Assembly: GCA_910592005.1 (NCBI GenBank)
Contig: CAJVPP010001352.1
Location: forward strand, 1-20,605
DNA from: Funneliformis mosseae
Taxonomy: Eukaryota > Glomeromycota > Glomeromycetes > Glomerales > Glomeraceae
Length of the DNA stretch: 20,605 bases
Direction of reading: 5' to 3'
Shown: positions 1 through 9,166 of the stretch, piece after piece
How the letters are laid out: every line of letters starts with the position of its first letter
Position numbering within the stretch: position 1 is the stretch's first letter
Program-made: the position numbers and the translations under genes
Notes under the pieces: generated by a model
Told to the model about the DNA's origin: nothing
What the model saw: the letters and a program-made list of their open reading frames with translations, nothing else
Databases searched by the model: none

Positions 1-102
1 ACTACCAAAAAAATTTTTTTTTGTTTTATAAGCTAAATATTATTTTTTTAATAAAATAAGTTCAGATTTAACATTAATTCAAAAAAAATTTTTTTTGGTA
101 GT
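1..102. repeat. Short element with near-perfect terminal inverted repeats (MITE-like)
   Basis: The first ~22 bases (ACTACC, then an A-run and a T-run) are the reverse complement of bases 81-102 (A-run, T-run, GGTAGT). They differ only in the lengths of the homopolymers (7A+9T against 8A+8T). The arms enclose about 58 bp of AT-rich sequence with no coding potential. It ends immediately before sequence that reads as a Pif1-like helicase. The left end coincides with the window edge, so a target duplication cannot be checked and the element could extend further left. It could be a small non-autonomous DNA transposon or simply a hairpin. Confidence 0.5.
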
Positions 103-717
103 TTCCTCCCTTTCTATTATAAAAAACCCATATCTTGAACTGCTAAGACTGATTATGATAAGAACTACAGGTACAGAAAAATCGTATTTGATTAATATGA
201 TTTGCAATTGCCTTTATAAAATTGCAAGAAGCTATAATGTTAATGCTAAATCACCTATTGTTATACTTGTACTGACAGAAGTTGTAGCATTTAATATTTA
301 AGATATAACAATATTATCCATTCTGGTATCTAGCAAAAATATTGATATAAATAGTGAGAGCTTAAAAAATTATAAAATAGATTAAAAGAAGTTAATTATT
401 TTATTATTGACAAAAAAAGCATAGTTGAGCATTATATGCTTATTATAATTAACATTTGATTATGTCAAGCCTTTCCTGAGCACTGAAATTAAATGATTAA
501 AAATCGCTTTTTTATTCTGATTAGTAACTTCAATCAACTTTTTTCTGTACTTAATAAACCTATGTATTCACAAATTTTCTGATATGATTCATTGTCAAAT
601 GATGGTATTTCTGTTTATTTTTAATTCTGAAAGGTTTATATACTTAATATTATTCAACATCAGTTAGGAGATTCAGAAGAGCAATACAATTTCAAAATAC
701 TCTTATTATATTTGCGT
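103..717 (+). pseudogene. Pif1-like DNA helicase pseudogene, N-terminal part (interrupted by the LTR)
   Basis: Three-frame reading shows the ATPase core of a Pif1-family helicase with stops and frameshifts. A P-loop segment at about 164-184 reads TTGTEKS where the family has GTAGTGKS, so a key glycine is Glu. It is followed by the family's hydrophobic stretch ending AFNI at about 300. A Walker B-like FIIDK lies near 390-415, with Lys in place of the usual Glu. The segment QAFPEH lies near 460-485, an ILISNFNQL segment corresponds to the ILIGDFGQLPP motif near 513-540, and a helical segment ends ...YLR at about 717. At least six in-frame stops and frame changes make it non-functional. Pif1-like helicases are widely amplified in Rhizophagus-type genomes and occur in Helitron-like elements. 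No rolling-circle Rep domain is visible here. The copy continues at 1443. Confidence 0.8.
714..717. repeat. Left 4-bp target-site duplication (GCGT) of the solo LTR
   Basis: GCGT lies directly before the TG start of the LTR and recurs directly after its CA end (1443-1446). Removing the LTR and one GCGT rejoins the helicase reading frame as ...YLR then DR..., followed by SIEDDW. This is what the target site should give. Confidence 0.72.
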
Positions 718-1076
718 TGTTAATAGAGCAATTGGCCAGTCATAATGAAGTCATGTGAATGATGCAATATGCCAATCTCCTAATTTAGAATTTTGAAAAT
801 ACTGAGAATTCTGCGAATTCTGAAAATACAGAAGATCGATGTAATTCTAAAGATCTTTTAAATACTGATGATAATCATAATTTTATAAATTAAACAAAGT
901 CTAAGAATATTTAATGTTATATGTATTTTTAATATTCTAAATTTTATTATTATTTTTATTATATTTTATATTTTTATTTTACGTATTTTTATTCTCAATA
1001 TATTTATTTTACTTATTTTACTAAATTAGTTAGTTTATAGTATAGTAAATAGTTAGTTGTAACAAAAGAAATTTTG

Positions 1077-1084
1077 TATAAATA
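1077..1084 (+). promoter_or_regulatory. Probable LTR TATA box (TATAAATA)
   Basis: TATAAATA sits about 360 bp into the LTR and 58 bp upstream of an AATAAA, the usual U3/R arrangement. In such AT-rich DNA a TATA-like string alone means little; its position in the LTR is the support. Confidence 0.45.
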
Positions 1085-1141
1085 GATAAACTATTGCTTA
1101 TGTTGTAAATTAACTCTTTTATAAATATGAGTTTCAATATT

Positions 1142-1147
1142 AATAAA
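1142..1147 (+). terminator. Probable LTR polyadenylation signal (AATAAA)
   Basis: AATAAA lies downstream of the TATA box inside the LTR and is followed by a less AT-rich U5-like stretch (about 1170-1442). The order matches R-U5 of an LTR. Confidence 0.4.
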
Positions 1148-1442
1148 GGAATCAATTAAAACTTATATCTTTCTGCCTCTTTGTGTCTTCATATAGTCTG
1201 ACATGACCTTTATACATTATTTGTAATTGAGTTCGTCATCTGAATTCTTTAATTAAAACTGTTCATAATCTCGTCTTTCAAGTCTTCATACTTGATAGAT
1301 TTGTTTAAGTCTAACGTGTAAATTTGATAGAGTTAAGAGTTAGGCAGATCCTAATGTCTTGACTGCAGTAAATCACAGTTAGAAATTTTGAGTAAAGACT
1401 TGATAATGTGACCACCTTAAGTTAAAGAATTCCACAGTGACA

Positions 1443-1446
1443 GCGT
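1443..1446. repeat. Right 4-bp target-site duplication (GCGT) of the solo LTR
   Basis: Matches 714-717 exactly and directly follows the TGACA end of the LTR. Confidence 0.72.
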
Positions 1447-2215
1447 GATAGATAATCTATTGAAGATGACTGGAATTTGCTAACTATGCATTTTTTTGAT
1501 TCATTAACCATTTTGTTTTTAGATCATAATCACTTTTCAAATACATTATATATCATTCCTCAGAAACCCAATATGGATGAATTTAACTTAAATAAGCTCA
1601 AGTTTTTAAATTGTCCTGTAGCTGCGATAAATGCTATTTATACAGATAATAATAAAGTATATAAAGCAGATTTTAACATTGTAAAAGGGCTTAAAGCTTA
1701 TTTGTTACTAGTAAGAGATGTGAAAATTATGCTTAGACTAACTTATAGACTGAAGTTGAGTTAGTTAATAGTTCAGTAGAGATCATTGAAAAAATCATTT
1801 TTAAAGAAAATTAGGGTTCTTCTTCTCTTCTTAATGTGATTCTGATAGAATTCAATAACTATTTTAATTCTACTGTTGAAATTGTTAAAAGTAAAAATTG
1901 GTTCTGATTATATCCATTAGACATATCTAAAAAGAAAAAAAAGTTCTTGCTCATATTTGCAAATTCTCATTTATCTTGCATGAATTGTTACAGTATATAT
2001 AAATTAAGGTTTGATAATGCAAAAGACCTTTATAGATCTTAGTAAAAAGGAGTTTGCTGTCAGTCTATCATTTGTGACAATATCTTGTATCTATGTTTTT
2101 AAAAATATCATCTTTAATCTATTTTTATTTGAAAGACTCCAATATGTTAAAGCTTATAAGAGACTGTAAGAGAGATTAGCTGAAGAAAGATGCTTAATTT
2201 CTATAATTTCTTAAA
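1447..2215 (+). pseudogene. Pif1-like DNA helicase pseudogene, C-terminal part
   Basis: This continues the helicase interrupted at 717. In one frame (about 1456-1737) it reads SIEDDWNLL, then the LYIIPQK...EFNLNKLK region and the KGL(K/E)A-LLL-R...VML motif typical of Pif1 domain 2. After a frame change near 1737-1742 it reads TEVELVNSSVE and IEFNNY. A second frame change near 2020-2030 leads into KKEFAVSLSFVTIS and FERLQ, the conserved C-terminal end, closing with a stop near 2209. Stops at 1746-1748, about 1824 and about 2167 fall where the family has Trp or Gln. They are explained by TGG to TAG and CAG/CAA to TAG/TAA. The isolated open stretch 1477-1764 is only a piece of this pseudogene. 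Confidence 0.82.
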
Positions 2216-4140
2216 ATATTTTTTGATATAAATATTTAAAAATTAAAAATAAAAATAAATTATAAGTTTTATTGAAATTTTTTATATAATCCATTTAATT
2301 TAATTTAGCATTGCAATTATGTATAACTTTGATCATCATAATGTAAAATTAATTATATATAGAAAATATATTATAACTATTATGTTTCAAATACTTTAAC
2401 AGTCTTATTACTTAGTATTATAAAATTTATCATTATTCTTATTTATTCTATAATAAAATCTAGTCTAATGATCTTAAGCTAGTTCATATTATATTATAAA
2501 TATTAAATAATATATTTTGACTATAATCACAATCAAAATAAAAATATGAATTTTTTACAATAACTATTCATAATAATAAATAGTATATTCAGAATTAATT
2601 GAACATATTCAGAATAAGTATCAATAATATTATTATTTAAAATAAATTATGTTAAAATCTTACTGATTTTGTATATTAAAAAGATAAATTGCTTAAATTA
2701 TTTATTATTATTTATTTAATTATTTTATTTTATATTATTTAGAATTTAATTTAATTTATAATATAGCAAATAATTTAGTTATAATAATAAAATAATTTTT
2801 TACTTTAATTATAAACTAACTTAAATACAAGTTTAATATATAAAATAAATAAATCACTTTATAAAATAAACTTTTTTTTTTTATTTTTTATTTAAAATTG
2901 ATTATGAGATATTATACTAATTTGTATTAAATTTATAATTTAATTTATTACTAATTTTTTATTAATAAAATAATAAAAATATATGTAAATATATTATTAA
3001 AAAATAAATAAATTTTTAAAATTAGAACTTTTTAATATTGATTTATCACAATAAATAAATTGAAAAATAATGATATTTACTAAGTAAAATCTTTGAAAAA
3101 AATTATAAAATATAACATATATATTAATTATCATTAAAATTAAAGAATCAAAATAAGAGAAATCAATATCTTAAAATTATTAATTAAATTTTTATAAAAT
3201 TAGTATTATCATATTTTATTATAAAAAAATTTTTAAATAATATATTATATTTTAAATTAATAATTAAATATTAAAATAATTAAAGTAATAAAAATTTTAC
3301 TTTTTATATTTTTCTTTACTATCTTATTATAAATTATTAACAAATAAAAATTTTGTAAACAATCATATATAATTTTAAATTCTTTAAATATTTAATATAA
3401 ATTAAACTAAAATTTTAAATTAATTTAAAAAGTTTACATTTTTTATAATCTAAAATTTTAAATTAAATTATTAAGTTTTAATTGATTTTTAATTTTTATT
3501 TTAATTATATATATATATATTATTATTAAAAAAAAAAATAAAGAAATAAGTTAATATAATAATTTTAAAAAAATTAATATTAAGTATTAGTAAAAAATAA
3601 AAAAAATTTTTATAAATCTAAATTAAATAAATAAAATATTAAGTATTTAATAAAATTTATTAAAAATTAACAATTACATAAGTGTTTTGTAATAGAAAGA
3701 ATTTTATTTTATATGTTAATTATGACTTATTTTTAGTAAAATAAGTTTAGGTTAAAATAATTATATATATATATACAATTATTATAATTATTTGTTTATA
3801 AAACTATAATTTAGATTATTAAGCCTATAAATTTTTTTGATAGTAGAAAGAGAAGAAATTATAAAAAAAGTAAAGTTTATTTTTTATGCTAAATATATTA
3901 ATTTTTTTCTAGATTTCTCTTTTTTTAAAATACTAAATTTATTTCTAATTAAATTAATTAAATCTTTAATTAGATTAATTATTAAATAAGGTTTAAGCAT
4001 TTTAGTTGATATATATATACTGATTTATTTATATAATTTTATATTATTTTTTAAATTTAATTTTGTTTTAATCTAAAAAAGATAAATATCAATAGTTTTT
4101 CTTTAACTTAAAAATCATATAAATGTAAGTAAAATTTTAA
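2216..4140. other. Extreme AT-rich stretch without visible genes
   Basis: Almost two kilobases made nearly entirely of A and T, with short A/T homopolymers and TA runs (for example about 3507-3521 and 3762-3775) and stops in all frames. I see no protein similarity, tRNA or clear tandem array. It may be fully decayed repeat DNA. It separates the helicase/LTR nest from the bZIP gene. Confidence 0.6.
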
Positions 4141-4372
4141 TCGATATCACATGATTTATTTATTTTAATATTTTTGTCAAATGGATCACCACATGATCGC
4201 AACTAAACATTAAAACATGTAAAACATGTGATTAACAGCGGAGATCTAAGATGCTAAGAAGATCATTATAGTAGCATAGTGTAACAATTCATCACATTAT
4301 AAACTCCGAATTCACACTTTTAAACACTCCCTTTTCATAATTGTAATAATTCTCTTTTTTTTTGTCATAACA
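4141..4372 (+). promoter_or_regulatory. 5' flanking/promoter region of the bZIP gene
   Basis: Base composition becomes less extreme here. The stretch holds two ACATGT palindromes in tandem (about 4217-4230) and two CACATGAT strings (4149 and 4191 areas), ending in a T-rich run just before AACAATGG at the start codon. No TATA box stands out from the background. The functional meaning of the repeated palindromes is unknown. Confidence 0.3.
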
Positions 4373-5035
4373 ATGGATAATTTTCAACTATGTAAGGATG
4401 AAATAAGTCAATCAAAATTATTATTACAATTGACAGGAAGACACCCACCAGTTAAGGCGGAAAAAGTTAATACGAATGCATTTCAAACATCCATTATTGT
4501 GACATCGTCGTCACAATTGCAAAGTATGCAAACACCACAGCTTTCGGCAGTTCTTAAGTCTGAGGTTAGTGTTAGTACACCGTCGTCACGGAAAAAAAGT
4601 TTGAAAAACTCGGAAGTACCTAATGTTATTTGGAAACCATTACTTCCACGACCACCAAACCCTATTGTACCTGCTAAGCGGCGGCTGCCTACACCACCTG
4701 CAATGCCTTCAGCTCCCGGAACTCCAATAACTCCACGGGAAGAGGATTCTAGTACATCACCACCAGACACCCCTTTAACTGTTAAGTCAGATTTAATGCC
4801 AATGTTGTTGGAAGCTGCTGCGCATGCTGCTCTTCGAGATAAACGTCAAGAGCGTATGGTTAAAAATCGAGCTGCGGCTTATGAAAGTCGTAAAAGAAAG
4901 AGAGAAGAGGCTGAAAGATTGACGACTGAAAATTTGGAAATGAAAGCTCATATTCGTGAACTGCAGCATAAGATCGTCGAGTTAACAGTCGAGAATGAAC
5001 GATTCAAACAATTACTTTCAACAAAAAAAAACTAG
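4373..5035 (+). CDS. bZIP transcription factor (ATF6/CREB-type basic region)
   Basis: A 220-residue, apparently intronless protein. Residues 1-150 are low-complexity and rich in Ser, Pro and Thr, with many proline-directed Ser/Thr sites (about 107-135), as expected of a regulatory or activation region. Residues 155-182 form the basic region with the invariant Asn165 and Arg173 (N-x7-R, reading KNRAAAYESRKRKR). The zipper follows at the standard spacing, with heptad positions Leu183, Met190, Leu197, Leu204 and Phe211. It should bind DNA as a dimer in the nucleus. The K-R-Q-E-R-M-V-K-N-R lead-in resembles ATF6/CREB3-like factors, but no membrane segment follows, so it is a soluble factor. The start is supported by a good context (AACAATGG) and by stops upstream. 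The target genes cannot be inferred. Confidence 0.9.
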   Translation: MDNFQLCKDEISQSKLLLQLTGRHPPVKAEKVNTNAFQTSIIVTSSSQLQSMQTPQLSAVLKSEVSVSTPSSRKKSLKNSEVPNVIWKPLLPRPPNPIVPAKRRLPTPPAMPSAPGTPITPREEDSSTSPPDTPLTVKSDLMPMLLEAAAHAALRDKRQERMVKNRAAAYESRKRKREEAERLTTENLEMKAHIRELQHKIVELTVENERFKQLLSTKKN

Positions 5036-5452
5036 AATTACTGAATTTTTGATAGTAAGATTAGAATTATGGATATTTTTATTTTGTATTTTATTTTTCA
5101 CGTGTATATTTGTATTTATTATTATTCACGCATAAAGAAGGGTGATTGTAATAATTTTCGGAGGTATTATCATCACACACAACATGGCATATTTATCAAA
5201 TAAATCAATTTTTTTTTCATACATAGTATTTATTCAACGTATTTTTTTTTTTATTGTTTCGTGTTAATGTTCAATTTTCTCACGTGATTAAATATTAAGG
5301 TTATAAATATTTTTCCAAATTGAATATAAAGTACTAATATTATTTGCAGCCATCTTCTAATATAAATTAATGGATGAAATTTTTTTTTTTAATTTATCAA
5401 ATAAATGTCCAAAACTTTGCTTATTAATCAATTATTATAATATTGATTTGAT
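5036..5452. other. Shared 3' region between the convergent bZIP and PH-protein genes
   Basis: AT-rich 417-bp spacer between two stop codons facing each other. It holds a candidate polyadenylation signal for the bZIP gene (AATAAA at 5199-5204) and two CACGTG palindromes (5099-5104, and 5281-5286 within TCACGTGA). The two genes lie close enough for their transcripts to overlap. Confidence 0.5.
5199..5204 (+). terminator. Candidate polyadenylation signal of the bZIP gene
   Basis: AATAAA about 165 bp after the stop codon, followed by a long T-run. The motif is common by chance in such DNA, so this is tentative. Confidence 0.3.
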
Positions 5453-8400
5453 TTATTCAGGATCTAGACGTCGATTCCTCATAGCACGTGGTTGTCTTGA
5501 TTGTGTCGGCGGTATTGTTGGTGGAATGGAATTACCAACAGCCAAAGGAACATCGTCGTCTTCATCATCTGATTGTATATATGGCACATAATTTTCATGA
5601 TAAGAACCTCTTTGTCCAGGTATTGGTTCCAAATATTGTTGACTTCCAAGAAATCTACTTGATCTTGGATCTACACCCACTGGAAGTCCAGTATAAGACT
5701 GTCGATTATATAAAAACTCTCTTTCTCTTTCCACCATCATAGCTTGCTGTCGTTGTTCCATTAATCTACGTTCCCTTTCCCTTTCGAATGCTCTCTCCCT
5801 TTCTAATTCCGCTTGCCTTGCCAATAATCCTGGACCCTTTGCTCTTCTTTGATTTTCTCTTGCAGTAATGGCTCCAACTAATCCGGTTTGTGGATCCTTT
5901 TGTCTCTCTTGTAAATTAATCAAGGGTGCCCCTGTCTCCCGAGCGAGAAATTCTTGTTCACGAGCTGATAATTGTTGAGATGGTGGTCTTGAATCTATTA
6001 AACTAATTGGTCGAAAATGGCTTGGTGTCTGAAATTGACCCCGATCATCATAACTATCATCTAAATATAAGGATTCTCGTGTATAATCTATTTGTCCACT
6101 ACTAACACGTCTTCGACCTGCCATCATAGGTCCAGGATTTATCATTGACCTGGGTCGCCCCCCAACATAATCTTCATCGTAATATTCGCCACCCCGAATG
6201 AGTGGTGTCATTACACTACGTCTATTATCTATCGGTGGATAACCGAAATTTTCCACATAATCGCCTGGTATTGGTGGTCCCCCCCATCTTTGATTAGGTA
6301 GGTAATTTGGAGATATTGACCTAGGTGTTATGTTTTGTCTACCAAAATTAGCGTTAAATCCAACTCCTTCTTCGACTAATGCAGCCAATGGTTCTTCTTC
6401 TGATGTCGTTGATTTGGTTTCAGATTCATCGCTACTGATATCACTCGATCTATTCTGCCTCGTTGCATTCTTTGGTTTGTCTTTTTGTTTTGTTGGCTTG
6501 AATACCTTTCCTGTTCTATTCAAAAATTCATCATCATCATCATCATCCTCATCGTCAGATGAAGATGATTGTTGTGAATACTTTTTTCCTTTCTTGCTCT
6601 TATTAACGATTTCTATTGTATTATTCGCAGGTTCATTCGTAGCAATATCGAAATTTATCGCACTAAAATCTATGTCTAGACCTACCGTAGACATTTCAAA
6701 TTGATAATCATCTTGTTGATTATCTCCTTTACGAAATTCATCAGCTACGTTTTCACTAGTAAGTATGTTACGATTACGCACAGGATTTCTTCCTAATGGA
6801 ATATTGTCATTGACATCGTTTTCAAAACTTCCTTGAGGATATAAATGTTGTTGAACTTGTGGAATAATATTAACTCGAGGCTGTTTTAATACAGACCCAT
6901 AAGGAGGTGATTGTCGATATGGTCTTGGTTGAGGTTGTGCGCCAAATTTTTTATCATCATCGTTTAATTCTTCATTATCATCACTACTGTCGGATGGTTG
7001 AGGCACAATTCTTGTTTTCGTCTTCTTATTGTTTCCTTTATGACCAGGTTTAGCAATAACATTTTTATTCTTCAGACTAGAATCTTCGCTACTGTCTTCA
7101 TCACTATTATTTTCATCACTCTTGGTCATTGAAGATTCTCCTTCACTCTCATAACTATCTTCACTATCAGATGGAAGTGGGGCAAGTCTTTGCTTATTTT
7201 TACCTTTCTGCTTTGCGGGTTGATTTTTAAATGAAACTCTCCTTTTAGGTTTGGTTGACGCATCTCCTGTAACAGGTTCATCTTCACGCACAGCAACAGC
7301 AGTCATAATTTCGGACATAAGGTCAGTGTCTTCAAATGTTCCAAGGCTACTTCCAAAGTTAATTTGCTCATCTGTTTTAATTTTTTCTAAAATTTTTGCA
7401 TTTTCTTGTGTATTTTTTAAGAGTGTTGGGTCATCGTTTTCATCATCTGAATTTTCACTTTCAATTGGTGAATTATTATCTTCTTGTTGATCTTCTGATT
7501 CATCGCTACTAGCTAATTGTTTAGCTGGCTTTTTACTTCGTTTTTTCGACTGTTCTTGTGATGACATAATGTTAGGAGCTAAAGGTGAATGTGGTGATAT
7601 GGGCGAAGTCGGAATTGAACCTTTTTGAGAACCTCCGGTCATGGAATTAGGACGTGAGGATTGACTTACAGGTCTCAATGTAGTAGGGGAAATTGAACTT
7701 GTTGATGAAGTAGTAGATTCACCTGAAATTGCCCTTTGACGAACATAATCATCTGATAAACCATCAGTCACAATCTGAGGAAGAATTTGTATACTTAAAT
7801 TTTTTTGCTGATTTACACTTGTAAGTAGTTGTTGAGAATTATCAGGTGATTGTAAATTATAAGATTGACGTAAAATTTCAGCAAACGCAGCTTTCACATC
7901 CGCTAACGATTCACGAACTTCAACATGTTCTATTTCATTAAGATCTAAAAATAACTTTGTGTTATTCCTGCCAGTTGGTACAGCAAAAAAGGGAGAAATT
8001 GGATCTTTAAAATCATATAATAATTCTTTTGGTCGACCATATAATTTAAAACTATCAAAAAAGCCAAAAAGCCATTTTGTCATTTCATTAAGTGAGTCTG
8101 TTGTTAAAATGGCAAAATCACCAGGTTTATTTTCAGTTGGCTTTGTAAGAAACAGAGTGCCTTCAACACGAAAAGTAACTGTTTTTTCTATAAGGGAGGG
8201 ACTTTCAGGATAAATAGCGTAAGTTTGAAGAACGTTTGCTACAGTCATGAAAGGCTTTTTTGATCTTTTTGTTTCATAAAATAAAGCTTGTCCTCTAGTA
8301 AATGCTAAATCTTTTTTCTTTTTTTCCTCAGCACGGTGATCCGCTACCACGACCCAATATTTTTTAGATTCAAGGTTACCAGAAAATTGAACTTGAAGAT

Positions 8401-9166
8401 AACCTTCTAGCTTACCCTTCATTAATACAGTTCCATTACCAAAATCTTTTAGTCCAGGACGTCTTATTAGAGTTGCTGTGTAAACTTCTTGTAATCTTGA
8501 ACCTTCAAAACAAGATAAACGAATTGCATTAACCCATAAATTTAAAGTTTTATCATCCGAAGTTTGTAAATAGGATTTTTCTCCCTGGCCGGAATCAAGA
8601 AAAAAAACATGCATCCGTTGATTCATACAATTATCTTGTGATAAATCTATTGAAGAATTAGATATATTTATTACGGAGGGAGTTTGAGACACTCTTGTTA
8701 TTTCAGAATCAGGATCGTTCACTGTTTTCCAAAAACTTAAGAAAGGACCACATAATTCCACGTAATACTCTATCCAGTCATTATTAGAACTATTGATCTC
8801 TTGTTTACATAAATAACCTTCTATATAAATTTTTTGCGAAAAAACATCAAAAAGATGCAAAACGGGACGCATGTCAGGAGTTACTTGATCGGACTGAAAA
8901 GATGGCCTACGTGACCTTTGCTTCCTTAAGGTGGTTGGGCGAAGAGTGGAAGATCTCGGTCCAGGAAAAGTATTATAACCTTCTACTGTTTCCTTTGTGT
9001 TTGAAACCGAGTTCAAGTTTGAAGTACTTGTTGGTAAAGGCGTATTTGTTGTAAAATCTGCCATCGTACTCGAATCGGAAGATTGTTGTTCAGGATTATT
9101 TTGTATTTCGTTTTGTTGTATAAGAAGTTGTGAATTTGGTGATGATGACCGGCTATTTCCTGCCAT
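5453..9166 (-). CDS. CAF120: Large PH-domain protein, Caf120/Skg3 family
   Basis: A single uninterrupted reading frame of 1237 residues. After a Ser/Asn-rich N-terminus there are two PH-like domains, about 113-220 (IYIEGYLCKQ... to WVNAIRLSCFE) and about 250-372 (LEGYLQVQF... to WLFGFFDSF). This tandem arrangement is that of the fungal Caf120/Skg3 family: Caf120 associates with CCR4-NOT, and Skg3 localises to the cell cortex and bud neck in yeast. Residues ~430-1060 look disordered, with alternating Lys-rich and acidic-Ser clusters. A conserved-looking patch (REQEFLARETGAPLI and a following GLVGAI) lies near 1065-1105, before a Glu/Arg-rich helix at about 1120-1155. The length and unspliced structure fit the family. 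Function (deadenylation-linked regulator or cortical scaffold) is inferred from homology only. Whether it binds lipid cannot be read from sequence. Confidence 0.85.
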   Translation of the reverse strand: MAGNSRSSSPNSQLLIQQNEIQNNPEQQSSDSSTMADFTTNTPLPTSTSNLNSVSNTKETVEGYNTFPGPRSSTLRPTTLRKQRSRRPSFQSDQVTPDMRPVLHLFDVFSQKIYIEGYLCKQEINSSNNDWIEYYVELCGPFLSFWKTVNDPDSEITRVSQTPSVINISNSSIDLSQDNCMNQRMHVFFLDSGQGEKSYLQTSDDKTLNLWVNAIRLSCFEGSRLQEVYTATLIRRPGLKDFGNGTVLMKGKLEGYLQVQFSGNLESKKYWVVVADHRAEEKKKKDLAFTRGQALFYETKRSKKPFMTVANVLQTYAIYPESPSLIEKTVTFRVEGTLFLTKPTENKPGDFAILTTDSLNEMTKWLFGFFDSFKLYGRPKELLYDFKDPISPFFAVPTGRNNTKLFLDLNEIEHVEVRESLADVKAAFAEILRQSYNLQSPDNSQQLLTSVNQQKNLSIQILPQIVTDGLSDDYVRQRAISGESTTSSTSSISPTTLRPVSQSSRPNSMTGGSQKGSIPTSPISPHSPLAPNIMSSQEQSKKRSKKPAKQLASSDESEDQQEDNNSPIESENSDDENDDPTLLKNTQENAKILEKIKTDEQINFGSSLGTFEDTDLMSEIMTAVAVREDEPVTGDASTKPKRRVSFKNQPAKQKGKNKQRLAPLPSDSEDSYESEGESSMTKSDENNSDEDSSEDSSLKNKNVIAKPGHKGNNKKTKTRIVPQPSDSSDDNEELNDDDKKFGAQPQPRPYRQSPPYGSVLKQPRVNIIPQVQQHLYPQGSFENDVNDNIPLGRNPVRNRNILTSENVADEFRKGDNQQDDYQFEMSTVGLDIDFSAINFDIATNEPANNTIEIVNKSKKGKKYSQQSSSSDDEDDDDDDEFLNRTGKVFKPTKQKDKPKNATRQNRSSDISSDESETKSTTSEEEPLAALVEEGVGFNANFGRQNITPRSISPNYLPNQRWGGPPIPGDYVENFGYPPIDNRRSVMTPLIRGGEYYDEDYVGGRPRSMINPGPMMAGRRRVSSGQIDYTRESLYLDDSYDDRGQFQTPSHFRPISLIDSRPPSQQLSAREQEFLARETGAPLINLQERQKDPQTGLVGAITARENQRRAKGPGLLARQAELERERAFERERERRLMEQRQQAMMVEREREFLYNRQSYTGLPVGVDPRSSRFLGSQQYLEPIPGQRGSYHENYVPYIQSDDEDDDVPLAVGNSIPPTIPPTQSRQPRAMRNRRLDPE

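Larger units (their letters stand above)
718..1442 (+). mobile_element. Solo LTR of a retrotransposon (725 bp) inserted in the Pif1 pseudogene
   Basis: The element starts TGTTA and ends TGACA, the canonical TG...CA of an LTR. The second copy at 20339 starts TGTCA, the exact inverse of the TGACA end. It is flanked by GCGT on both sides and sits inside a helicase pseudogene whose coding sequence resumes on the far side. Internally it has the order of an LTR: an upstream U3-like part (repeated at 20339-20605), a TATA box at 1077-1084 and an AATAAA at 1142-1147. No gag-pol sequence lies inside or beside it, so it is a solo LTR left by recombination between two LTRs. The orientation given follows TATA then AATAAA. 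The family (Ty3 or Copia) cannot be told from the LTR alone. Confidence 0.8.

Noticed and set aside
95..301. Independent small gene
   Set aside because: Its residues follow the P-loop region of Pif1-like helicases, and the similarity continues in other frames past the stop. It is a pseudogene fragment.
4373..5035. HAC1/XBP1-type unfolded-protein-response factor with an unconventional intron
   Set aside because: The reading frame is continuous. I see no paired stem-loops of the Ire1 type at an internal junction, and the basic region lacks the HAC1 signature.
6330..6704. Antisense open frames over the Caf120-like gene (6330-6704, 7251-7490, 7959-8213)
   Set aside because: They are shadows of the minus-strand coding region. 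Their Ser-rich or Cys-rich content simply mirrors the sense codons.
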